A stretch of DNA of 64,000 nucleotides from an uncultured Flammeovirgaceae bacterium (GCA_913045135.1 CAJWQD010000002.1:19864-83863); one strand, 5' to 3'; counted from the first letter of the stretch, positions 20,158 through 32,124 are shown. Notes: generated from the letters alone by a model not told the origin. Made by a program: numbers and translations.

Positions 20158-21204
20158 ATGGCAAAAATTAATTTTGGTGGTGTAGAAGAAGAAGTGGTGA
20201 CTCGTGAGGAATTTCCATTGGAAAACGCAAGAGAAGTAATGAAGGATGAAGTTATAGCTATAATAGGTTATGGTGTCCAAGGTCCAGGTCAAGCACTCAA
20301 TTTAAGGGATAATGGATTTAATGTTATTGTAGGTCAAAGAAAGGGAAGTAAATCATGGGATAAAGCAGTCGCTGATGGATTTGAACCCGGCGTCTCATTG
20401 TTTGAAATCAAGGAAGCTTGTGATAAAGGAACGGTTATTCAGTATTTGTTATCAGATGCTGGGCAAATAGATCAATGGCCTGAGGTTAAACCTTTTTTAA
20501 CCTCAGGGAAGGCACTTTATTTTTCTCACGGATTCGGCGTTACTTACAAAGATCAAACAGGAATTGATCTTCCGAGTGACATCGATGTTATTTTAGTGGC
20601 CCCAAAGGGCTCAGGTACGTCATTGAGAAGATTATTTGTAGCTGGAAAAGGGTTGAATTCATCTTTTGCAGTCCATCAAGATGCGACGGGTAGGGCGCGA
20701 GAACGGGTGATATCGCTTGGTATAGGTGTAGGATCAGGTTATCTTTTTGAAACTAATTTCAAAAGTGAGGTGTACAGCGATCTGACTGGAGAGCGAGGAA
20801 GTTTGATGGGTGCCATTCAAGGATTATTTGCGGCACAATATGATTTATTGCGTAAAAAGGGACATTCACCCTCTGAAGCATTTAACGAGACTGTGGAGGA
20901 GGCAACACAATCATTGTACCCATTGGTAGCTGAAAATGGAATGGATTGGATGTATGCAAATTGCTCTACCACTGCCCAAAGAGGTGCTTTGGATTGGTGG
21001 AAAAAATTTAGAGATGCTGCAGCACCAGTTTTTGAAGAACTTTATGAAAGTGTAGCTACTGGAAATGAAGCTAAAATTACTATTGAAGCAAATCAGAAAA
21101 TAACTTATAGAGAGGGGCTTGAAAAAGAGCTTAATGAATTAAGGGAATCTGAAATGTGGCGAACAGGTGCTACTGTTAGAAAACTAAGACCAGAGAACAA
21201 ATAA
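20158..21204 (+). CDS. ilvC: Ketol-acid reductoisomerase IlvC
   Basis: A 348-residue NAD(P)H enzyme that rearranges and reduces acetolactate and acetohydroxybutyrate. The nucleotide fold shows [19 protein letters not shown], and the loop GQRKGSKSW has the charged and Ser residues that usually fit NADPH. Catalytic Glu and Asp fall in the region [21 protein letters not shown] and onward. The length is of the short class I type. It is followed by a GTG-started leuA. Confidence 0.96.
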   Translation: MAKINFGGVEEEVVTREEFPLENAREVMKDEVIAIIGYGVQGPGQALNLRDNGFNVIVGQRKGSKSWDKAVADGFEPGVSLFEIKEACDKGTVIQYLLSDAGQIDQWPEVKPFLTSGKALYFSHGFGVTYKDQTGIDLPSDIDVILVAPKGSGTSLRRLFVAGKGLNSSFAVHQDATGRARERVISLGIGVGSGYLFETNFKSEVYSDLTGERGSLMGAIQGLFAAQYDLLRKKGHSPSEAFNETVEEATQSLYPLVAENGMDWMYANCSTTAQRGALDWWKKFRDAAAPVFEELYESVATGNEAKITIEANQKITYREGLEKELNELRESEMWRTGATVRKLRPENK

Positions 21205-21229
21205 TTATTTTTTTTTAACTTCGCTTGCC

Positions 21230-22762
21230 GTGGCCGATCAACTATACATTTTTGATACAACTCTTCGAGATGGTGAACAAGTACCCGGTTGTAAACTAAA
21301 CACTGAAGAAAAAATCATAGTGGCTAAGGCGCTTGAAGAGTTAGGTGTAGATATTATTGAGGCTGGTTTTCCTATTTCTAGTCCTGGCGATTTTAATTCA
21401 GTTCGTGATCTATCTAAGGCTACTTCAAGACCAATTATTTGTGCCTTAACCAGGGCTGTTGAGAAGGATATTGAAGTGGCTGCGGAGGCTTTAAAATATG
21501 CCAAAAGAAAGCGGATTCACACAGGCATAGGTACTTCTTTTTTCCATATTTATCATAAATTGATGTCTACAGAGGGAAAAGTACTTGAACGCGCTATCGA
21601 TGCGGTTAGATATGCCAAAAAATATGTAGAAGATGTTGAATTTTATGCTGAAGACGCGGGACGTAGTGAAAATGAGTATTTAGCAAGAGTGGTAGAAGCG
21701 GTGATCGCTGCGGGAGCTACGGTAATCAATATTCCAGATACTACTGGATATTGCTTACCAGAAATGTATGGTGCGAAAATCAAGTATTTGATGGAGCATG
21801 TGAAAGGAATAGATAAAGCCATTATTTCTACACATTGTCATAATGATTTGGGTATGGCTACTGCCAATTCGATCATGGGCGTGACTAATGGTGCAAGACA
21901 GGTTGAGGTCACGATGAATGGCATTGGAGAGCGTGCAGGTAATACCAGTTTAGAAGAAGTAGTTATGACGTTCAAAAGTCACAAATCGCTCAATATTGAA
22001 ACTAATATTAATACTAAGAATATTTATAAAACTAGTAGGCTCGTTTCTAACTTGATGAATATGCCGGTTCAGCCCAACAAAGCTATAGTAGGTAGAAATG
22101 CTTTTGCCCATTCGTCAGGAATACACCAAGATGGTGTTCTTAAACTCCGTGAAAATTATGAAATAATTGATCCTGTAGAGGTTGGTGTTCAAGAATCGTC
22201 TATACTTTTATCAGCCAGAAGTGGTAGAGCGGCTTTGAGACATCGTCTGAGTATTTTAGGTTATTCCCTTGATGAGGATAAGATAGATGAAATATATGAG
22301 CATTTCCTTAAAATTGCCGATACCCAGAAAGAAATTTCAGATGAAGATCTTGAAAACCTTATGGGTAAAGTTCACGGTAATAAAGAGCATATTAGGCTTG
22401 ATTTCCTAGAGGTTAAGACCGGAAAAGATTTGATACCACATGCCGTGGTAAGGTTAGATATTTTAGGAGAAAAAATGAAAGCGACTGGTACCGGTGTAGG
22501 TGGTATTGATGCAGCTCTGAACGCGATAAGGTCTATAATTAATAAAAATGAGGTGATCGATGAAATTTTGATTCAGGCATTTAGTCGAACGACCCTAGCC
22601 TTAGGAAAAGTTCATGTTCAACTAAAGAATGAAGGAGGAAAAATGTTTCATGGGTTTGCGGCACACCAAGATTTAATAACTGCTTCCATAGAGGCATATT
22701 TGGATGCCGTAAATAAAATGGGACCACTGCAATTTAATATGATTAAAGTAAACGAATTTTAA
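21230..22762 (+). CDS. leuA: 2-isopropylmalate synthase LeuA
   Basis: A 510-residue enzyme that condenses acetyl-CoA with 2-oxoisovalerate, the first leucine-specific step. The TIM barrel opens with [18 protein letters not shown], and the metal-binding [15 protein letters not shown] and the [16 protein letters not shown] segments are present. The C-terminal LeuA regulatory domain (from about residue 385) is complete, so leucine feedback is likely. The start is GTG at 21230, which gives [12 protein letters not shown]; there is no ATG upstream in frame that fits. Confidence 0.95.
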   Translation: MADQLYIFDTTLRDGEQVPGCKLNTEEKIIVAKALEELGVDIIEAGFPISSPGDFNSVRDLSKATSRPIICALTRAVEKDIEVAAEALKYAKRKRIHTGIGTSFFHIYHKLMSTEGKVLERAIDAVRYAKKYVEDVEFYAEDAGRSENEYLARVVEAVIAAGATVINIPDTTGYCLPEMYGAKIKYLMEHVKGIDKAIISTHCHNDLGMATANSIMGVTNGARQVEVTMNGIGERAGNTSLEEVVMTFKSHKSLNIETNINTKNIYKTSRLVSNLMNMPVQPNKAIVGRNAFAHSSGIHQDGVLKLRENYEIIDPVEVGVQESSILLSARSGRAALRHRLSILGYSLDEDKIDEIYEHFLKIADTQKEISDEDLENLMGKVHGNKEHIRLDFLEVKTGKDLIPHAVVRLDILGEKMKATGTGVGGIDAALNAIRSIINKNEVIDEILIQAFSRTTLALGKVHVQLKNEGGKMFHGFAAHQDLITASIEAYLDAVNKMGPLQFNMIKVNEF

Positions 22763-22772
22763 GAATGTATCT

Positions 22773-24179
22773 ATGAGTCAACCCACGACACTTTTTGATA
22801 AAATATGGGATAATCATACCGTTAAGGTTATTGAAAATGGACCTACAGTTTTGTATATTGATAGGCATTATATTCATGAGGTAACTAGTCCAGTGGCTTT
22901 TCTAGGTTTAGAAAAACGCGGCTTGAATGTTGTAAATCCTCAAAAAACGACGGCAACTCCCGATCATAATATTCCGACACAAAATCAACATTTGAGTATT
23001 CAAGATGCTTTGTCTAGAAATCAAGTTCTTATGTTGATGAAGAATTGTAAGAATCACAATATTCCCTTGTATGGTTTAAATCATAAATGGCAGGGGATAG
23101 TTCATGTAATTGGTCCTGAACTAGGACTTACCCAGCCCGGGATGACCATTGTTTGTGGCGATAGCCATACTTCGACGCACGGAGCTTTCGGTTGTGTTGC
23201 ATTTGGTATTGGCACGAGTGAGGTTGAAATGGTATTAGCTACTCAATGTATTATGCAGCTTAAGCCGAAGAAGATGAGAATAAAAATTGATGGCGTTTTG
23301 AGTAAGGGAGTAACGGCCAAAGACATTGCGCTTTATATTATATCACAAATATCAACGAGTGGAGGCACGGGACATTTTATAGAATATGCTGGAAGTGCAA
23401 TAGAAGGATTAACCATGGAGGGACGCATGACCTTATGCAATATGAGTATTGAAAGTGGTGCTAGAGGGGGTTTAATTGCTCCTGATCAGACGACTTTCGA
23501 TTACCTGATGAAAAGGGAATTTTGCCCGCAAAATCAAAAATGGTTAGATGCAATAGCTAAATGGGCCATGCTAAAGACCGATGAAGATGCTATTTTTGAT
23601 AAAGAATATTTATTTCATGCTCGGGACATTGAGCCGATGATTACTTTCGGAACTAATCCAGGAATGGGAACGGGAGTTACAGGTCACATTCCTTTGACGG
23701 CGTCTTTGGCAGAGGGTGAAAGGATAACTTATGAAAAATCTCTTCAATACATGGGTTTTAATGAAGGTGATAAGTTACAAGGAAAATCGATTGACTACGT
23801 TTTTGTAGGAAGTTGTACAAATGGAAGGATCGAGGATTTAAGAGAGTTTTCTCATTTTATAAAAGGCAAAAAGAAGGCAGAAAATATTAATGCTTGGATT
23901 GTACCAGGTTCAAAACAAGTAGAAGCTCAAGCCCAAGAGGAGGGTTTATTAGCGATTCTGGAAGCTGCTGGATTTGAATTGAGACAGCCAGGCTGCTCGG
24001 CTTGTTTAGCCATGAATGATGACAAAATTCCCGCCGGAAAATATGCAGTTTCAACCTCGAATAGGAACTTCGAAGGTAGGCAAGGACCTGGAGCACGTAC
24101 CTTACTTGCAAGCCCCCTGGTAGCAGCAGCATGTGCCATTTCAGGAAAAATTACAGATCCAAGAGAATATTTGAATTAA
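22773..24179 (+). CDS. leuC: 3-isopropylmalate dehydratase large subunit LeuC
   Basis: A 468-residue aconitase-family subunit that, with LeuD, isomerises 2- to 3-isopropylmalate; the same complex can act on citramalate. The 4Fe-4S cysteines are in [16 protein letters not shown] near residue 350 and [16 protein letters not shown] near 410. [21 protein letters not shown] is the substrate and Fe-S region. Length is normal. LeuD follows after 12 bases. Confidence 0.97.
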   Translation: MSQPTTLFDKIWDNHTVKVIENGPTVLYIDRHYIHEVTSPVAFLGLEKRGLNVVNPQKTTATPDHNIPTQNQHLSIQDALSRNQVLMLMKNCKNHNIPLYGLNHKWQGIVHVIGPELGLTQPGMTIVCGDSHTSTHGAFGCVAFGIGTSEVEMVLATQCIMQLKPKKMRIKIDGVLSKGVTAKDIALYIISQISTSGGTGHFIEYAGSAIEGLTMEGRMTLCNMSIESGARGGLIAPDQTTFDYLMKREFCPQNQKWLDAIAKWAMLKTDEDAIFDKEYLFHARDIEPMITFGTNPGMGTGVTGHIPLTASLAEGERITYEKSLQYMGFNEGDKLQGKSIDYVFVGSCTNGRIEDLREFSHFIKGKKKAENINAWIVPGSKQVEAQAQEEGLLAILEAAGFELRQPGCSACLAMNDDKIPAGKYAVSTSNRNFEGRQGPGARTLLASPLVAAACAISGKITDPREYLN

Positions 24180-24191
24180 AAGTTTAAATTG

Positions 24192-24779
24192 ATGCCCATC
24201 GAAAAATTCATCAAAATTCAGTCTTCGGCTGTGCCGTTAGATATAGAAAATATAGATACAGACCAAATTATACCTGCACGTTTTTTGAAGGCGGTAGAGC
24301 GTAAAGGTTTTGGAGATAATTTATTTAGAGATTGGCGTTTTGAAAAGTCCAATAAACCTATCAAGGGTTTCCCATTGAATGATACCAAGTATAAGGGACA
24401 AATTTTGGTTGGAGGAAAAAATTTTGGAAGTGGATCAAGTAGAGAGCACGCGGCCTGGGCACTATATGATTATGGATTTAAGGTAATTGTTTCTAGTTTT
24501 TTTGCCGATATATTCAAAGGAAATGCTTTAAATAACGGTCTGCTTCCAGTTCAGGTAACCTCGGAAGAACTTAATGAAATTTTCGAAGCTATAAATAGGT
24601 TGTCGCAAGCTACTTTTACTGTTGACCTTGTAGAACAAACCTTTACAATAGACGCTTCAAATAAAGTAATTGATTTTGAGATTAATTCTTACAAGAAGGA
24701 ATGCCTTTTAAATGGCTATGATGATATTGACTATTTATTAAGTCTAAAAAAAGAAATAAAAATTTTTGAAGCGACATGA
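24192..24779 (+). CDS. leuD: 3-isopropylmalate dehydratase small subunit LeuD
   Basis: A 195-residue partner of LeuC. It carries [14 protein letters not shown] near residues 19-32 and the substrate-binding block [18 protein letters not shown]. The ATG at 24192 is preferred to the TTG one codon before. The stop overlaps the next start as ATGA (24776-24779), which couples leuD to cimA. Confidence 0.96.
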   Translation: MPIEKFIKIQSSAVPLDIENIDTDQIIPARFLKAVERKGFGDNLFRDWRFEKSNKPIKGFPLNDTKYKGQILVGGKNFGSGSSREHAAWALYDYGFKVIVSSFFADIFKGNALNNGLLPVQVTSEELNEIFEAINRLSQATFTVDLVEQTFTIDASNKVIDFEINSYKKECLLNGYDDIDYLLSLKKEIKIFEAT

Positions 24780-26353
24780 GTGATATGTTAAAGAAAAAAG
24801 TACTCATATTAGATACAACTCTCAGAGATGGTGAACAAACCTCTGGTGTGTCGTTTACGGAAACTGAAAAGTTGAGTTTAGCTAAAATTTTGTTAGAAGA
24901 GGTAAAAGTGGACCGATTAGAAATTACCTCTGCGCGTGTATCTCAGGGGGAAAAAAATGCGGCTCTTCGAATTTTAGATTGGGCCAGGGGTACTGGTCAT
25001 CTTGATAAGATTGAGATTCTAGGGTTTGTTGATCAGTATGCGTCTGTCAAGTGGATTCAAGAAGTAGGGGGTAAGATGATGAATTTGCTCGCTAAAGGGT
25101 CGTTGAAGCATCTAAAGGGACAATTACGCAAAACACCAGAAGAACACATTGAATCATTAATTGACACTATTAATTATGCTAATTCCTTGGGTATTCAAGT
25201 CAATTTATATTTAGAAGATTGGTCAAACGGAATATTAAAATCTCGGGATTACGTATTTCAATTAATGGATGCACTTCAGAGTAAGAACGTTCTGAGATTT
25301 ATGTTGCCAGATACTCTAGGTATTTTACAGCCCTCTCAGACGGCTTTGTATGTGAAGGAGATGACTCAACGTTATCCTAATCTTAAATTTGATTTTCATG
25401 CACACAATGACTATGATTTAAGTGTTGCAAATGTTTTAGAGGCAGTAAAGGTGGGAGCAAGTTGTATCCATGTAACAGTTAATGGTCTGGGAGAGCGTGC
25501 TGGGAATGCCATTTTGAGTAGTTCAATTGCCGCCCTTCGTGATCATCTCAAAATTGAAACAAATGTAGTCGAATCTAATATTTACCGAATCAGTAAATTG
25601 GTTGAAACATTTTCCGGTTTACGAATTCCTGCTAACAAACCTTTAATTGGAGATAATGTTTTTACTCAAACTTGCGGGGTACATGCCGATGGAGACAGCA
25701 AGGATAACTTATATTATAATATTCTTATACCAGAACGCTTTGGAAGATCACGAAGCTATGCGCTAGGTAAAACTTCAGGAAAAGCAAACATTAAAAAAAA
25801 CTTAGCTCAATTAGGCATTGAACTTGATGAGAAAATTATCAAAAAAGTAACTGATAGAGTCATTCAATTAGGAGATAAAAAAGAGCAAATTACCATTGAT
25901 GACTTGCCCTATATAGTAGCAGATGTTTTAGAATTGGCTGAAATTGACCAAAAGGTAAAAATCAAGAATTATAGCTTATCACACGCAAAAGGAATGAAAC
26001 CCGTAGCTTCTGTAGCATTAATGATTGAAGGAAAGCAGTATGAAACGACTTCTGCTGGTGATGGACAATACGATGCCTTTATGAATGCCTTATTAAAAAT
26101 TTATGAGGAAGAGTTGAATAAAACACTTCCTCGATTGATTGATTATAGTGTTTTGATTCCACCTGGAGGGAAGTCGGATGCCTTGTGCGAAACTACAATA
26201 ACTTGGGAAATGAACAGAGAATTTAAAACTAGGGGAGTGGATACCGATCAAACTTTTTCAGCTATAAAGGCGACTGAGAAAATGTTGAATTTACTTGAAA
26301 ATGAGACCATTCTTCATATCACGCAGTTACAATCACAATTTACCTTAGCATAA
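24776..26353 (+). CDS. cimA: (R)-citramalate synthase, Leptospira type
   Basis: A 525-residue member of the IPMS/citramalate synthase family, clearly distinct from leuA. It condenses pyruvate and acetyl-CoA to citramalate, entering isoleucine synthesis without threonine. The barrel starts with [17 protein letters not shown]. From memory of Leptospira CimA, the hydrophobic pocket for the pyruvate methyl group is formed by Leu in EILGFVD, Leu in [11 protein letters not shown] and Tyr in [10 protein letters not shown]; all are present here. [17 protein letters not shown] and [10 protein letters not shown] are the metal and catalytic parts. The C-terminal regulatory domain (about 400-525; [24 protein letters not shown]) is present, so feedback by isoleucine is likely. 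It lies between leuD and leuB, whose products complete the citramalate route. Confidence 0.88.
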   Translation: MSDMLKKKVLILDTTLRDGEQTSGVSFTETEKLSLAKILLEEVKVDRLEITSARVSQGEKNAALRILDWARGTGHLDKIEILGFVDQYASVKWIQEVGGKMMNLLAKGSLKHLKGQLRKTPEEHIESLIDTINYANSLGIQVNLYLEDWSNGILKSRDYVFQLMDALQSKNVLRFMLPDTLGILQPSQTALYVKEMTQRYPNLKFDFHAHNDYDLSVANVLEAVKVGASCIHVTVNGLGERAGNAILSSSIAALRDHLKIETNVVESNIYRISKLVETFSGLRIPANKPLIGDNVFTQTCGVHADGDSKDNLYYNILIPERFGRSRSYALGKTSGKANIKKNLAQLGIELDEKIIKKVTDRVIQLGDKKEQITIDDLPYIVADVLELAEIDQKVKIKNYSLSHAKGMKPVASVALMIEGKQYETTSAGDGQYDAFMNALLKIYEEELNKTLPRLIDYSVLIPPGGKSDALCETTITWEMNREFKTRGVDTDQTFSAIKATEKMLNLLENETILHITQLQSQFTLA

Positions 26354-26359
26354 GTTCCA

Positions 26360-27430
26360 ATGAATCTAAATATTGCAATACTATCTGGAGACGGAATAGG
26401 GCCAGAAATCATTAACGAAGCATTAAAAATTACGCAAGTAGTTGCTGAAAAATTCAATCATAAGTTAACCTACAAACAAGCACTAACTGGTGCGACCGCC
26501 ATTGAAGCAGTAGGAGATCCATATCCAGAAGAAACTCATGCGATCTGCATGGAATCTGATGCTGTATTATTTGGAGCTATTGGAGATCCAAAATATGATA
26601 ATGATCCAAGCGCTAAAATACGTCCTGAACAAGGATTATTATCAATGCGAAAAAAATTGGGACTTTATGCCAATATTCGGCCTTTAACTACTTTCAAATC
26701 CTTGATTCATAAATCCCCTTTACGAACTGAATTAGTGGATGGAGCTGATTTTGTCTGCATACGTGAGCTTACAGGAGGTATTTATTTTGGTCAACCCCAA
26801 GGTAGATCAGAGGATGGTAATACAGCTTATGATACTTGTGTATATACACGATTTGAAATTGTAAGAATTATTGAATTAGGATTTCAATTTGCAGGTAAAA
26901 GAAGAAAAAAATTAACAGTAGTTGACAAAGCAAATGTATTGGCTACTTCAAGATTATGGCGTCAGATTGCTCAAGAAATTGCACCAAACTATCCAGATGT
27001 CGAAGTTGAATATTTATTAGTAGACAACGCTGCCATGCGAATCATACAATGGCCAAAAGATTTTGATGTAATGGTAACAGAAAATATGTTTGGCGATATT
27101 TTAACTGATGAGGCCAGTGTGATCAGTGGTTCAATGGGTTTGTTACCCTCAGCCTCAGTTGGAGTGCATACCTCAGTATTTGAACCAATTCATGGTTCAT
27201 ACCCCCAAGCAGCAGGAAAAAATATAGCCAATCCAATTGCTACTATTCTCTCATCTGCCATGATGTTTGAATACGCTTTTAAACTTACTAAAGAAGCTGA
27301 CATTATCAAAGAAGCGGTTGATGCATCAATCATTAAAGAATTTGTCACCGTTGATATAGCTCAAGGAGCTCAAGGTCAAACGACTTCTGAGGTGGGAGAT
27401 TGGATTACCTCATATATCAAGAATAAATAA
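26360..27430 (+). CDS. leuB: 3-isopropylmalate dehydrogenase LeuB
   Basis: A 356-residue NAD-dependent oxidative decarboxylase acting on 3-isopropylmalate, and in the citramalate route on 3-methylmalate. The N-terminus [16 protein letters not shown], the [13 protein letters not shown] stretch with substrate-binding Arg residues, the metal-binding [18 protein letters not shown] and the NAD motif [18 protein letters not shown] are all present. Six bases separate it from cimA, and thrA starts two bases after it. Confidence 0.96.
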   Translation: MNLNIAILSGDGIGPEIINEALKITQVVAEKFNHKLTYKQALTGATAIEAVGDPYPEETHAICMESDAVLFGAIGDPKYDNDPSAKIRPEQGLLSMRKKLGLYANIRPLTTFKSLIHKSPLRTELVDGADFVCIRELTGGIYFGQPQGRSEDGNTAYDTCVYTRFEIVRIIELGFQFAGKRRKKLTVVDKANVLATSRLWRQIAQEIAPNYPDVEVEYLLVDNAAMRIIQWPKDFDVMVTENMFGDILTDEASVISGSMGLLPSASVGVHTSVFEPIHGSYPQAAGKNIANPIATILSSAMMFEYAFKLTKEADIIKEAVDASIIKEFVTVDIAQGAQGQTTSEVGDWITSYIKNK

Positions 27431-27432
27431 TT

Positions 27433-29880
27433 ATGATCGTACTTAAGTTTGGAGGCAGCTCTGTTGGGACTGCTGAAAGCATAAAAGCTGTTGGTGATGT
27501 GCTGATTCAAAAATCAGGCATGGATGATTGTTTTGTTGTTATTTCAGCCGTTGGTGGAGTGACCAATAAGTTGGTTGAGATGGCCTACTTTGCTGAAAAA
27601 GGAGTCTCTGATTATGAGACTTCTTTAAATGAAATTGAGGAAATACACTTATCTCTTGTAAAAGCCCTAATCCCTATTCAAATTCAAAGTGGTGTTTTGG
27701 GAGGAATTAAGCTGATAATTAATGAATTGGAGGAAGTTTTAAAAGGGATTTTTGTGCTTAAAGAGAATAGTTCTAAATCTTTTGATTTTGTATGTGGTGT
27801 TGGTGAGCGATTGTCTTCATTAATTATATACAAATATTTAAATGGTTTGAGCCAAGATGTAACCTTAGTAGATCCCACAAAAATCATAATATGTACTAAT
27901 GAATTTGGGACTGGTAATATTTTGATTGAAACATCTAGAGAAAAAGCCCAAAATTATTCTCCAAATTTAAAAAAAATCAATATCTGTCCAGGTTTTATTG
28001 CGGGGACTTTAGACGGAAATTTTACTACTTTAGGTAGAGGAGGCTCTGATTATACTGCTGCATTATTTGCAAACTTTTATAAAGTTTCCGAATTACAAAT
28101 ATGGTCAGATGTAAGTGGCTTGATGACTGCTGACCCTAGATTGGTTGCTCATGCCCGTGCAATTCCTCAATTATCTTATGAGGATGCCTTAGAACTTTCC
28201 CATTTTGGAGCAAAAGTTATTTATCCACCTACAATACAACCAGCTCTTGAAGAAAATATTCCGATAATTATCAAGAACACTTTTAATCCAGAAGATTTGG
28301 GAACGAAAATAACAAAGTCGTGGGAAGACCAGAGCACCATAAAAGGGATTTCATCTATTAATGATATTTCGCTACTCAATTTAAGTGGAAGTGGAATGGT
28401 AGGAATACCCAGTTTTTGTGCCAGGCTTTTCCAAGCACTAGCAGATCGAAATATCAACGTAATAATTATTACTCAAGCCTCTTCAGAACATACTATCTGT
28501 GTGGGCATCAAGTCAAAAGATGAAAAAAATGCTATTGAAGGAATAAATAATGCTTTTGTTCGCGAAATAAGTTCAGGAAAAATTAATCCGATAGATATTG
28601 AGGTCGATTTATCTATTGTCGCACTGGTTGGATCTAATATGAAAAGTCAAGTGGGTATTAGCGGTCAAATGTTCAGTATTTTGGGGAAAAATGGAATCAA
28701 TATAAAGGCGATTGCTCAAGGGTCATCAGAACGTAATATTACCGTAGTTATTCAAAAAAAGTATCTAAAAAAAGCCATAAATGTATTACATGAGTCTTTT
28801 TTTGTAAATGAAATAAAACAAGTTAAATTATTTATTATAGGTTTGGGAAATGTTGGAAAAGCATTTCTCAATCAAATAGCTCTTCAAAAAACCTATTTAT
28901 TTAAAGAGTTTAATTTGGAATTTCAAATAATTGGTGTTGCAAATTCTAGAAAAATGCTTTTCAATGAAGACGGGCTTGATCCACTTGAAGTTATAAATAT
29001 AATAGCCAGTGGAGATGTTTTTGAGCAGTCTGAGTTCATTTATAAGATGAGGCAACTCAATTTAAGAAATAGCATTTTTATTGATATCACAGCCTCAGCA
29101 GTTGTAGCTGAGGCTTATGAAGAGATTTTAAAAGAAACTATTTCAGTTGTTACTCCAAATAAAATTGCCGCAACCCGATCATTTGCCAATTACCAAGCAT
29201 TGAAGAGTACTGCAAATAAATTTAAGTCTTATTTTTTATTTGAAACTAATGTGGGTGCTGGTCTTCCAGTACTCTCTACCTTAAGTGACCTGGTCAAAAG
29301 TGGTGATCGAATCATCAAAATTGAAGCAGTGCTTTCTGGAACATTGAATTTCATTTTTAATAATTACAATGCTCAACGCTCCTTCGTTGAGGTGGTTAAA
29401 CAGGCAAAAAAAGAAGGTTACACTGAGCCAGATCCAAGATTAGATTTATCTGGAGAAGATGTGATGCGTAAAATTTTAATTTTGGCCCGAGAAAGTGGTT
29501 ATCAATTTGATTTAGAAGATGTAGTTGGTAATAACTTTCTTCCTGCAAATTGTCAAAATACTGAAGGAGAGGATGATTTTTATATTAAGCTTGCTGCAAA
29601 TGAGGGTCATTTTGCTAAACTTTATCATCAAGCTACTTCTAACTCATGCAAATTAAGATACGTGGCAACCTTTGAAAATCAAAGATTAACAACAGGACTT
29701 TCTCAGATAGTAGAGACGCATCCTTTTTATCAGTTGGAAGGTAAAGATAATATTGTATTGTTTTATACGGAAAGATATCCTGAACAACCATTGGTTATCA
29801 AAGGTGCCGGTGCTGGTGCTGAGGTAACGGCCTCTGGTATTTTTGCTGATGTCATGCGTGTAACCAATTCTCAAAATTAA
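27433..29880 (+). CDS. thrA: Bifunctional aspartokinase / homoserine dehydrogenase ThrA
   Basis: An 815-residue fusion catalysing the first and third steps from aspartate to threonine. The kinase part begins MIVLKFGGSSVGTAESIKAV and includes TTLGRGGSDYTAALFA; two ACT domains (about 310-450) contain SGSGMVGIPSF and VALVGSNMKSQVGISGQMFS. The dehydrogenase part starts near residue 468 with LFIIGLGNVGKAFLNQI and has NVGAGLPVLSTLSDLVKSGD and the KKEGYTEPDPRLDLSGEDV block. Threonine feedback is expected for this fusion. It is followed one base later by thrB. Confidence 0.96.
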   Translation: MIVLKFGGSSVGTAESIKAVGDVLIQKSGMDDCFVVISAVGGVTNKLVEMAYFAEKGVSDYETSLNEIEEIHLSLVKALIPIQIQSGVLGGIKLIINELEEVLKGIFVLKENSSKSFDFVCGVGERLSSLIIYKYLNGLSQDVTLVDPTKIIICTNEFGTGNILIETSREKAQNYSPNLKKINICPGFIAGTLDGNFTTLGRGGSDYTAALFANFYKVSELQIWSDVSGLMTADPRLVAHARAIPQLSYEDALELSHFGAKVIYPPTIQPALEENIPIIIKNTFNPEDLGTKITKSWEDQSTIKGISSINDISLLNLSGSGMVGIPSFCARLFQALADRNINVIIITQASSEHTICVGIKSKDEKNAIEGINNAFVREISSGKINPIDIEVDLSIVALVGSNMKSQVGISGQMFSILGKNGINIKAIAQGSSERNITVVIQKKYLKKAINVLHESFFVNEIKQVKLFIIGLGNVGKAFLNQIALQKTYLFKEFNLEFQIIGVANSRKMLFNEDGLDPLEVINIIASGDVFEQSEFIYKMRQLNLRNSIFIDITASAVVAEAYEEILKETISVVTPNKIAATRSFANYQALKSTANKFKSYFLFETNVGAGLPVLSTLSDLVKSGDRIIKIEAVLSGTLNFIFNNYNAQRSFVEVVKQAKKEGYTEPDPRLDLSGEDVMRKILILARESGYQFDLEDVVGNNFLPANCQNTEGEDDFYIKLAANEGHFAKLYHQATSNSCKLRYVATFENQRLTTGLSQIVETHPFYQLEGKDNIVLFYTERYPEQPLVIKGAGAGAEVTASGIFADVMRVTNSQN

Positions 29881-29881
29881 A

Positions 29882-30811
29882 ATGATTCAGTCAATAAAAG
29901 TTTTTGCACCGGCAACGGTAGCCAATGTCGGCTGCGGATATGACGTTCTTGGTTTTGCTTTGGAGGAATATGGAGATGAATTGACCTTAACTGAGCGAAA
30001 AGACGATCAATTGGTTATTAAGAATATTCAAGGGGTATCAGGACTACCTTTAGATCCTGCCAAAAATGTCGCGTCAGTTACAATTAGTGCAATTCTAGAA
30101 GATTTGAAAATAAGTAAAGGATTTAATATTAAGATTAAAAAGAATATTGCTGCTGGAAGTGGATTAGGTTCCAGCGCATCAAGTGCCGCTGCTGCTGCTT
30201 ATGCCGTCAACAAAATTTTAGGATCACCCAAAAGTCAGAAAGAACTCGTAAAATTTGCAATGGAAGGAGAGAGAATAGCTTCTGCAAAAGCGCATGCTGA
30301 CAACGTAGCTGCTAGTATTTTAGGAGGATTTACAGTAGTGAGGAGTTACGATCCATTGGATGTATTCAATATACCTTATCCTGAAGATTTACGAGTGGTC
30401 ATCATATTTCCACAGGTAGAGATAAAAACAAGTGATGCAAAAAAAATCTTGAAGGAAGAAGTAAAATTATCAGATGCCGTAAAACAATGGGGAAATGTTG
30501 CAGGATTAGTCTCAGGGCTTATACAGCATGATTTTGAAAGAATAGGTAATTCGCTTCAGGATGTAATTATTGAGCCTATAAGGAGTATTCTTATTCCACT
30601 ATATCGAGAAATGAAAACCATCGCGTTGAAGGCTGGTGCCTTGGGCTTCAGTATTTCAGGCTCAGGGCCGAGTATGTTTTGTTTTGTTCAACAAAACGCG
30701 CAGTCATCAATGATTATAGAAAGAGCAAAGGAGTTATATGGGGAAAGTGGAATTAATATAATTTCATTTGTTTCTCGAATAAACAATGTAGGAGCGAAAA
30801 CTTTGGATTAA
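29882..30811 (+). CDS. thrB: Homoserine kinase ThrB
   Basis: A 309-residue GHMP-family kinase that phosphorylates homoserine. The N-terminus VFAPATVANVGCGYDVLGFA and the ATP loop IAAGSGLGSSASSAAAAAYA are typical, and the third motif LGFSISGSGPSMFCF lies near residues 255-270. It fits tightly between thrA and thrC, one base on each side. Confidence 0.96.
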   Translation: MIQSIKVFAPATVANVGCGYDVLGFALEEYGDELTLTERKDDQLVIKNIQGVSGLPLDPAKNVASVTISAILEDLKISKGFNIKIKKNIAAGSGLGSSASSAAAAAYAVNKILGSPKSQKELVKFAMEGERIASAKAHADNVAASILGGFTVVRSYDPLDVFNIPYPEDLRVVIIFPQVEIKTSDAKKILKEEVKLSDAVKQWGNVAGLVSGLIQHDFERIGNSLQDVIIEPIRSILIPLYREMKTIALKAGALGFSISGSGPSMFCFVQQNAQSSMIIERAKELYGESGINIISFVSRINNVGAKTLD

Positions 30812-30812
30812 A

Positions 30813-32105
30813 ATGAAATTTTATTCTACTAATAATAAATCGTATCAGGTTAGTTTTGAGGAGGCTGTTTTTAAAAGTTTACCACCAGATAATGGTCTAT
30901 TTTATCCAACCAGTTTACCTCAGTTAGACCCTTCATGGCTTCAAAATTTAAAAAATATTTCCAAAGTAGAAATAGGTCTTGAAGTTTCATCGCAATTCAT
31001 TGGTGACGAAATACCTTTTTCTAGGTTGCAACAAATTATTGAAGAAACTGTAGATTTCGATATTCCGCTTAGAAATATAAGTGATCAAATAGCTGCTTTA
31101 GAGTTATTTCATGGCCCCACTTGGGCATTTAAAGATGTTGGCGCTCGTTTTTTATCTAGGTGCATGGCTTATTTTATCGAGGGATCAAGTGAAGAAACAA
31201 CCATATTGGTAGCGACCTCTGGTGATACAGGAGGTGCAGTGGCTTCCGGCTTTTTTAATATACCAGGAATTAAAGTTAAAATTTTGTATCCCAAGGGAAA
31301 AGTAAGTAAAGTTCAAAGAAAGCAATTGACTACTTGGGGAGGGAATATTAGTGCTTGTGAAGTAGCTGGGACGTTTGATGATTGTCAAAGTTTGGTAAAA
31401 CAATCTTTTTTAGACAAGGATCTTAATAGAGTTATGAATTTATCTTCTGCTAATTCGATCAATATTGCAAGATTGATTCCGCAGTCATTTTATTATTTCT
31501 ATGCCATTCAGCAATCGGAGTCGGACCATAATGTCATTTGTGTGCCATCTGGTAATTATGGCAACTTAACTGCGGGATTGTGGGCTTGGTCAATGGGCTT
31601 GCCAATTGATAGATTTATTGCAGCCTCTAATGCTAATTCTGTTGTACCAGAGTACTTGGATACTGGGATTTATACACCGAGGCCTTCCATACAAACTTAT
31701 GCAAATGCTATGGATGTAGGAGCACCTAGTAATTTTGTAAGACTGAATGAGCTCTTTGGCAAGGATCATTCCAAAATGAAAAAATATATATCCGGATTTA
31801 GCCTTGGTGATGATGAAATTTTGACCACTATTAGGACTTGCCACAACATGAACAATTATGTTTTAGATCCGCATGGTGCAATTGGATATCAGGCATTGCT
31901 AAAAAATTTAAAACCAAATGAACGGGGTATATTTTTAGAAACTGCCCATCCTGTTAAGTTTTTAGATGTAGTGAATAAGGCTTTACTAGTGTCTGTTAAT
32001 TTTGATGAAAAATTGTTAAGTGTTTTTGACAGAGAAGAAGTATATCAGACCGCAACTGATGATTTTCCATCATTCAAAGAGCAACTGATAAGTAAATCAT
32101 TATGA
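30813..32105 (+). CDS. thrC: Threonine synthase ThrC
   Basis: A 430-residue PLP enzyme that turns O-phosphohomoserine into threonine. The PLP lysine is in HGPTWAFKDVGARFLSR near residue 110, and the phosphate-binding region is ATSGDTGGAVASGFF. VPSGNYGNLTAGLWAW is another family block. The sequence belongs to the E. coli-like class. It is the last gene of the 17-kb cluster; the stop lies 19 bases from the convergent rhodanese gene. I see no clear terminator in the gap. Confidence 0.96.
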   Translation: MKFYSTNNKSYQVSFEEAVFKSLPPDNGLFYPTSLPQLDPSWLQNLKNISKVEIGLEVSSQFIGDEIPFSRLQQIIEETVDFDIPLRNISDQIAALELFHGPTWAFKDVGARFLSRCMAYFIEGSSEETTILVATSGDTGGAVASGFFNIPGIKVKILYPKGKVSKVQRKQLTTWGGNISACEVAGTFDDCQSLVKQSFLDKDLNRVMNLSSANSINIARLIPQSFYYFYAIQQSESDHNVICVPSGNYGNLTAGLWAWSMGLPIDRFIAASNANSVVPEYLDTGIYTPRPSIQTYANAMDVGAPSNFVRLNELFGKDHSKMKKYISGFSLGDDEILTTIRTCHNMNNYVLDPHGAIGYQALLKNLKPNERGIFLETAHPVKFLDVVNKALLVSVNFDEKLLSVFDREEVYQTATDDFPSFKEQLISKSL

Positions 32106-32124
32106 AAGAACTGGCATTTGAAAT

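Noticed and set aside
23887-24139. Two overlapping minus-strand frames of 70-81 codons within leuC
   Set aside because: Antisense to the conserved Fe-S region of LeuC; shadows only.
24776-26353. First taken as a second 2-isopropylmalate synthase or homocitrate synthase
   Set aside because: The pocket residues and blocks such as LYLEDWSNG and [10 protein letters not shown] fit Leptospira-type citramalate synthase better, and leuA is already present upstream.
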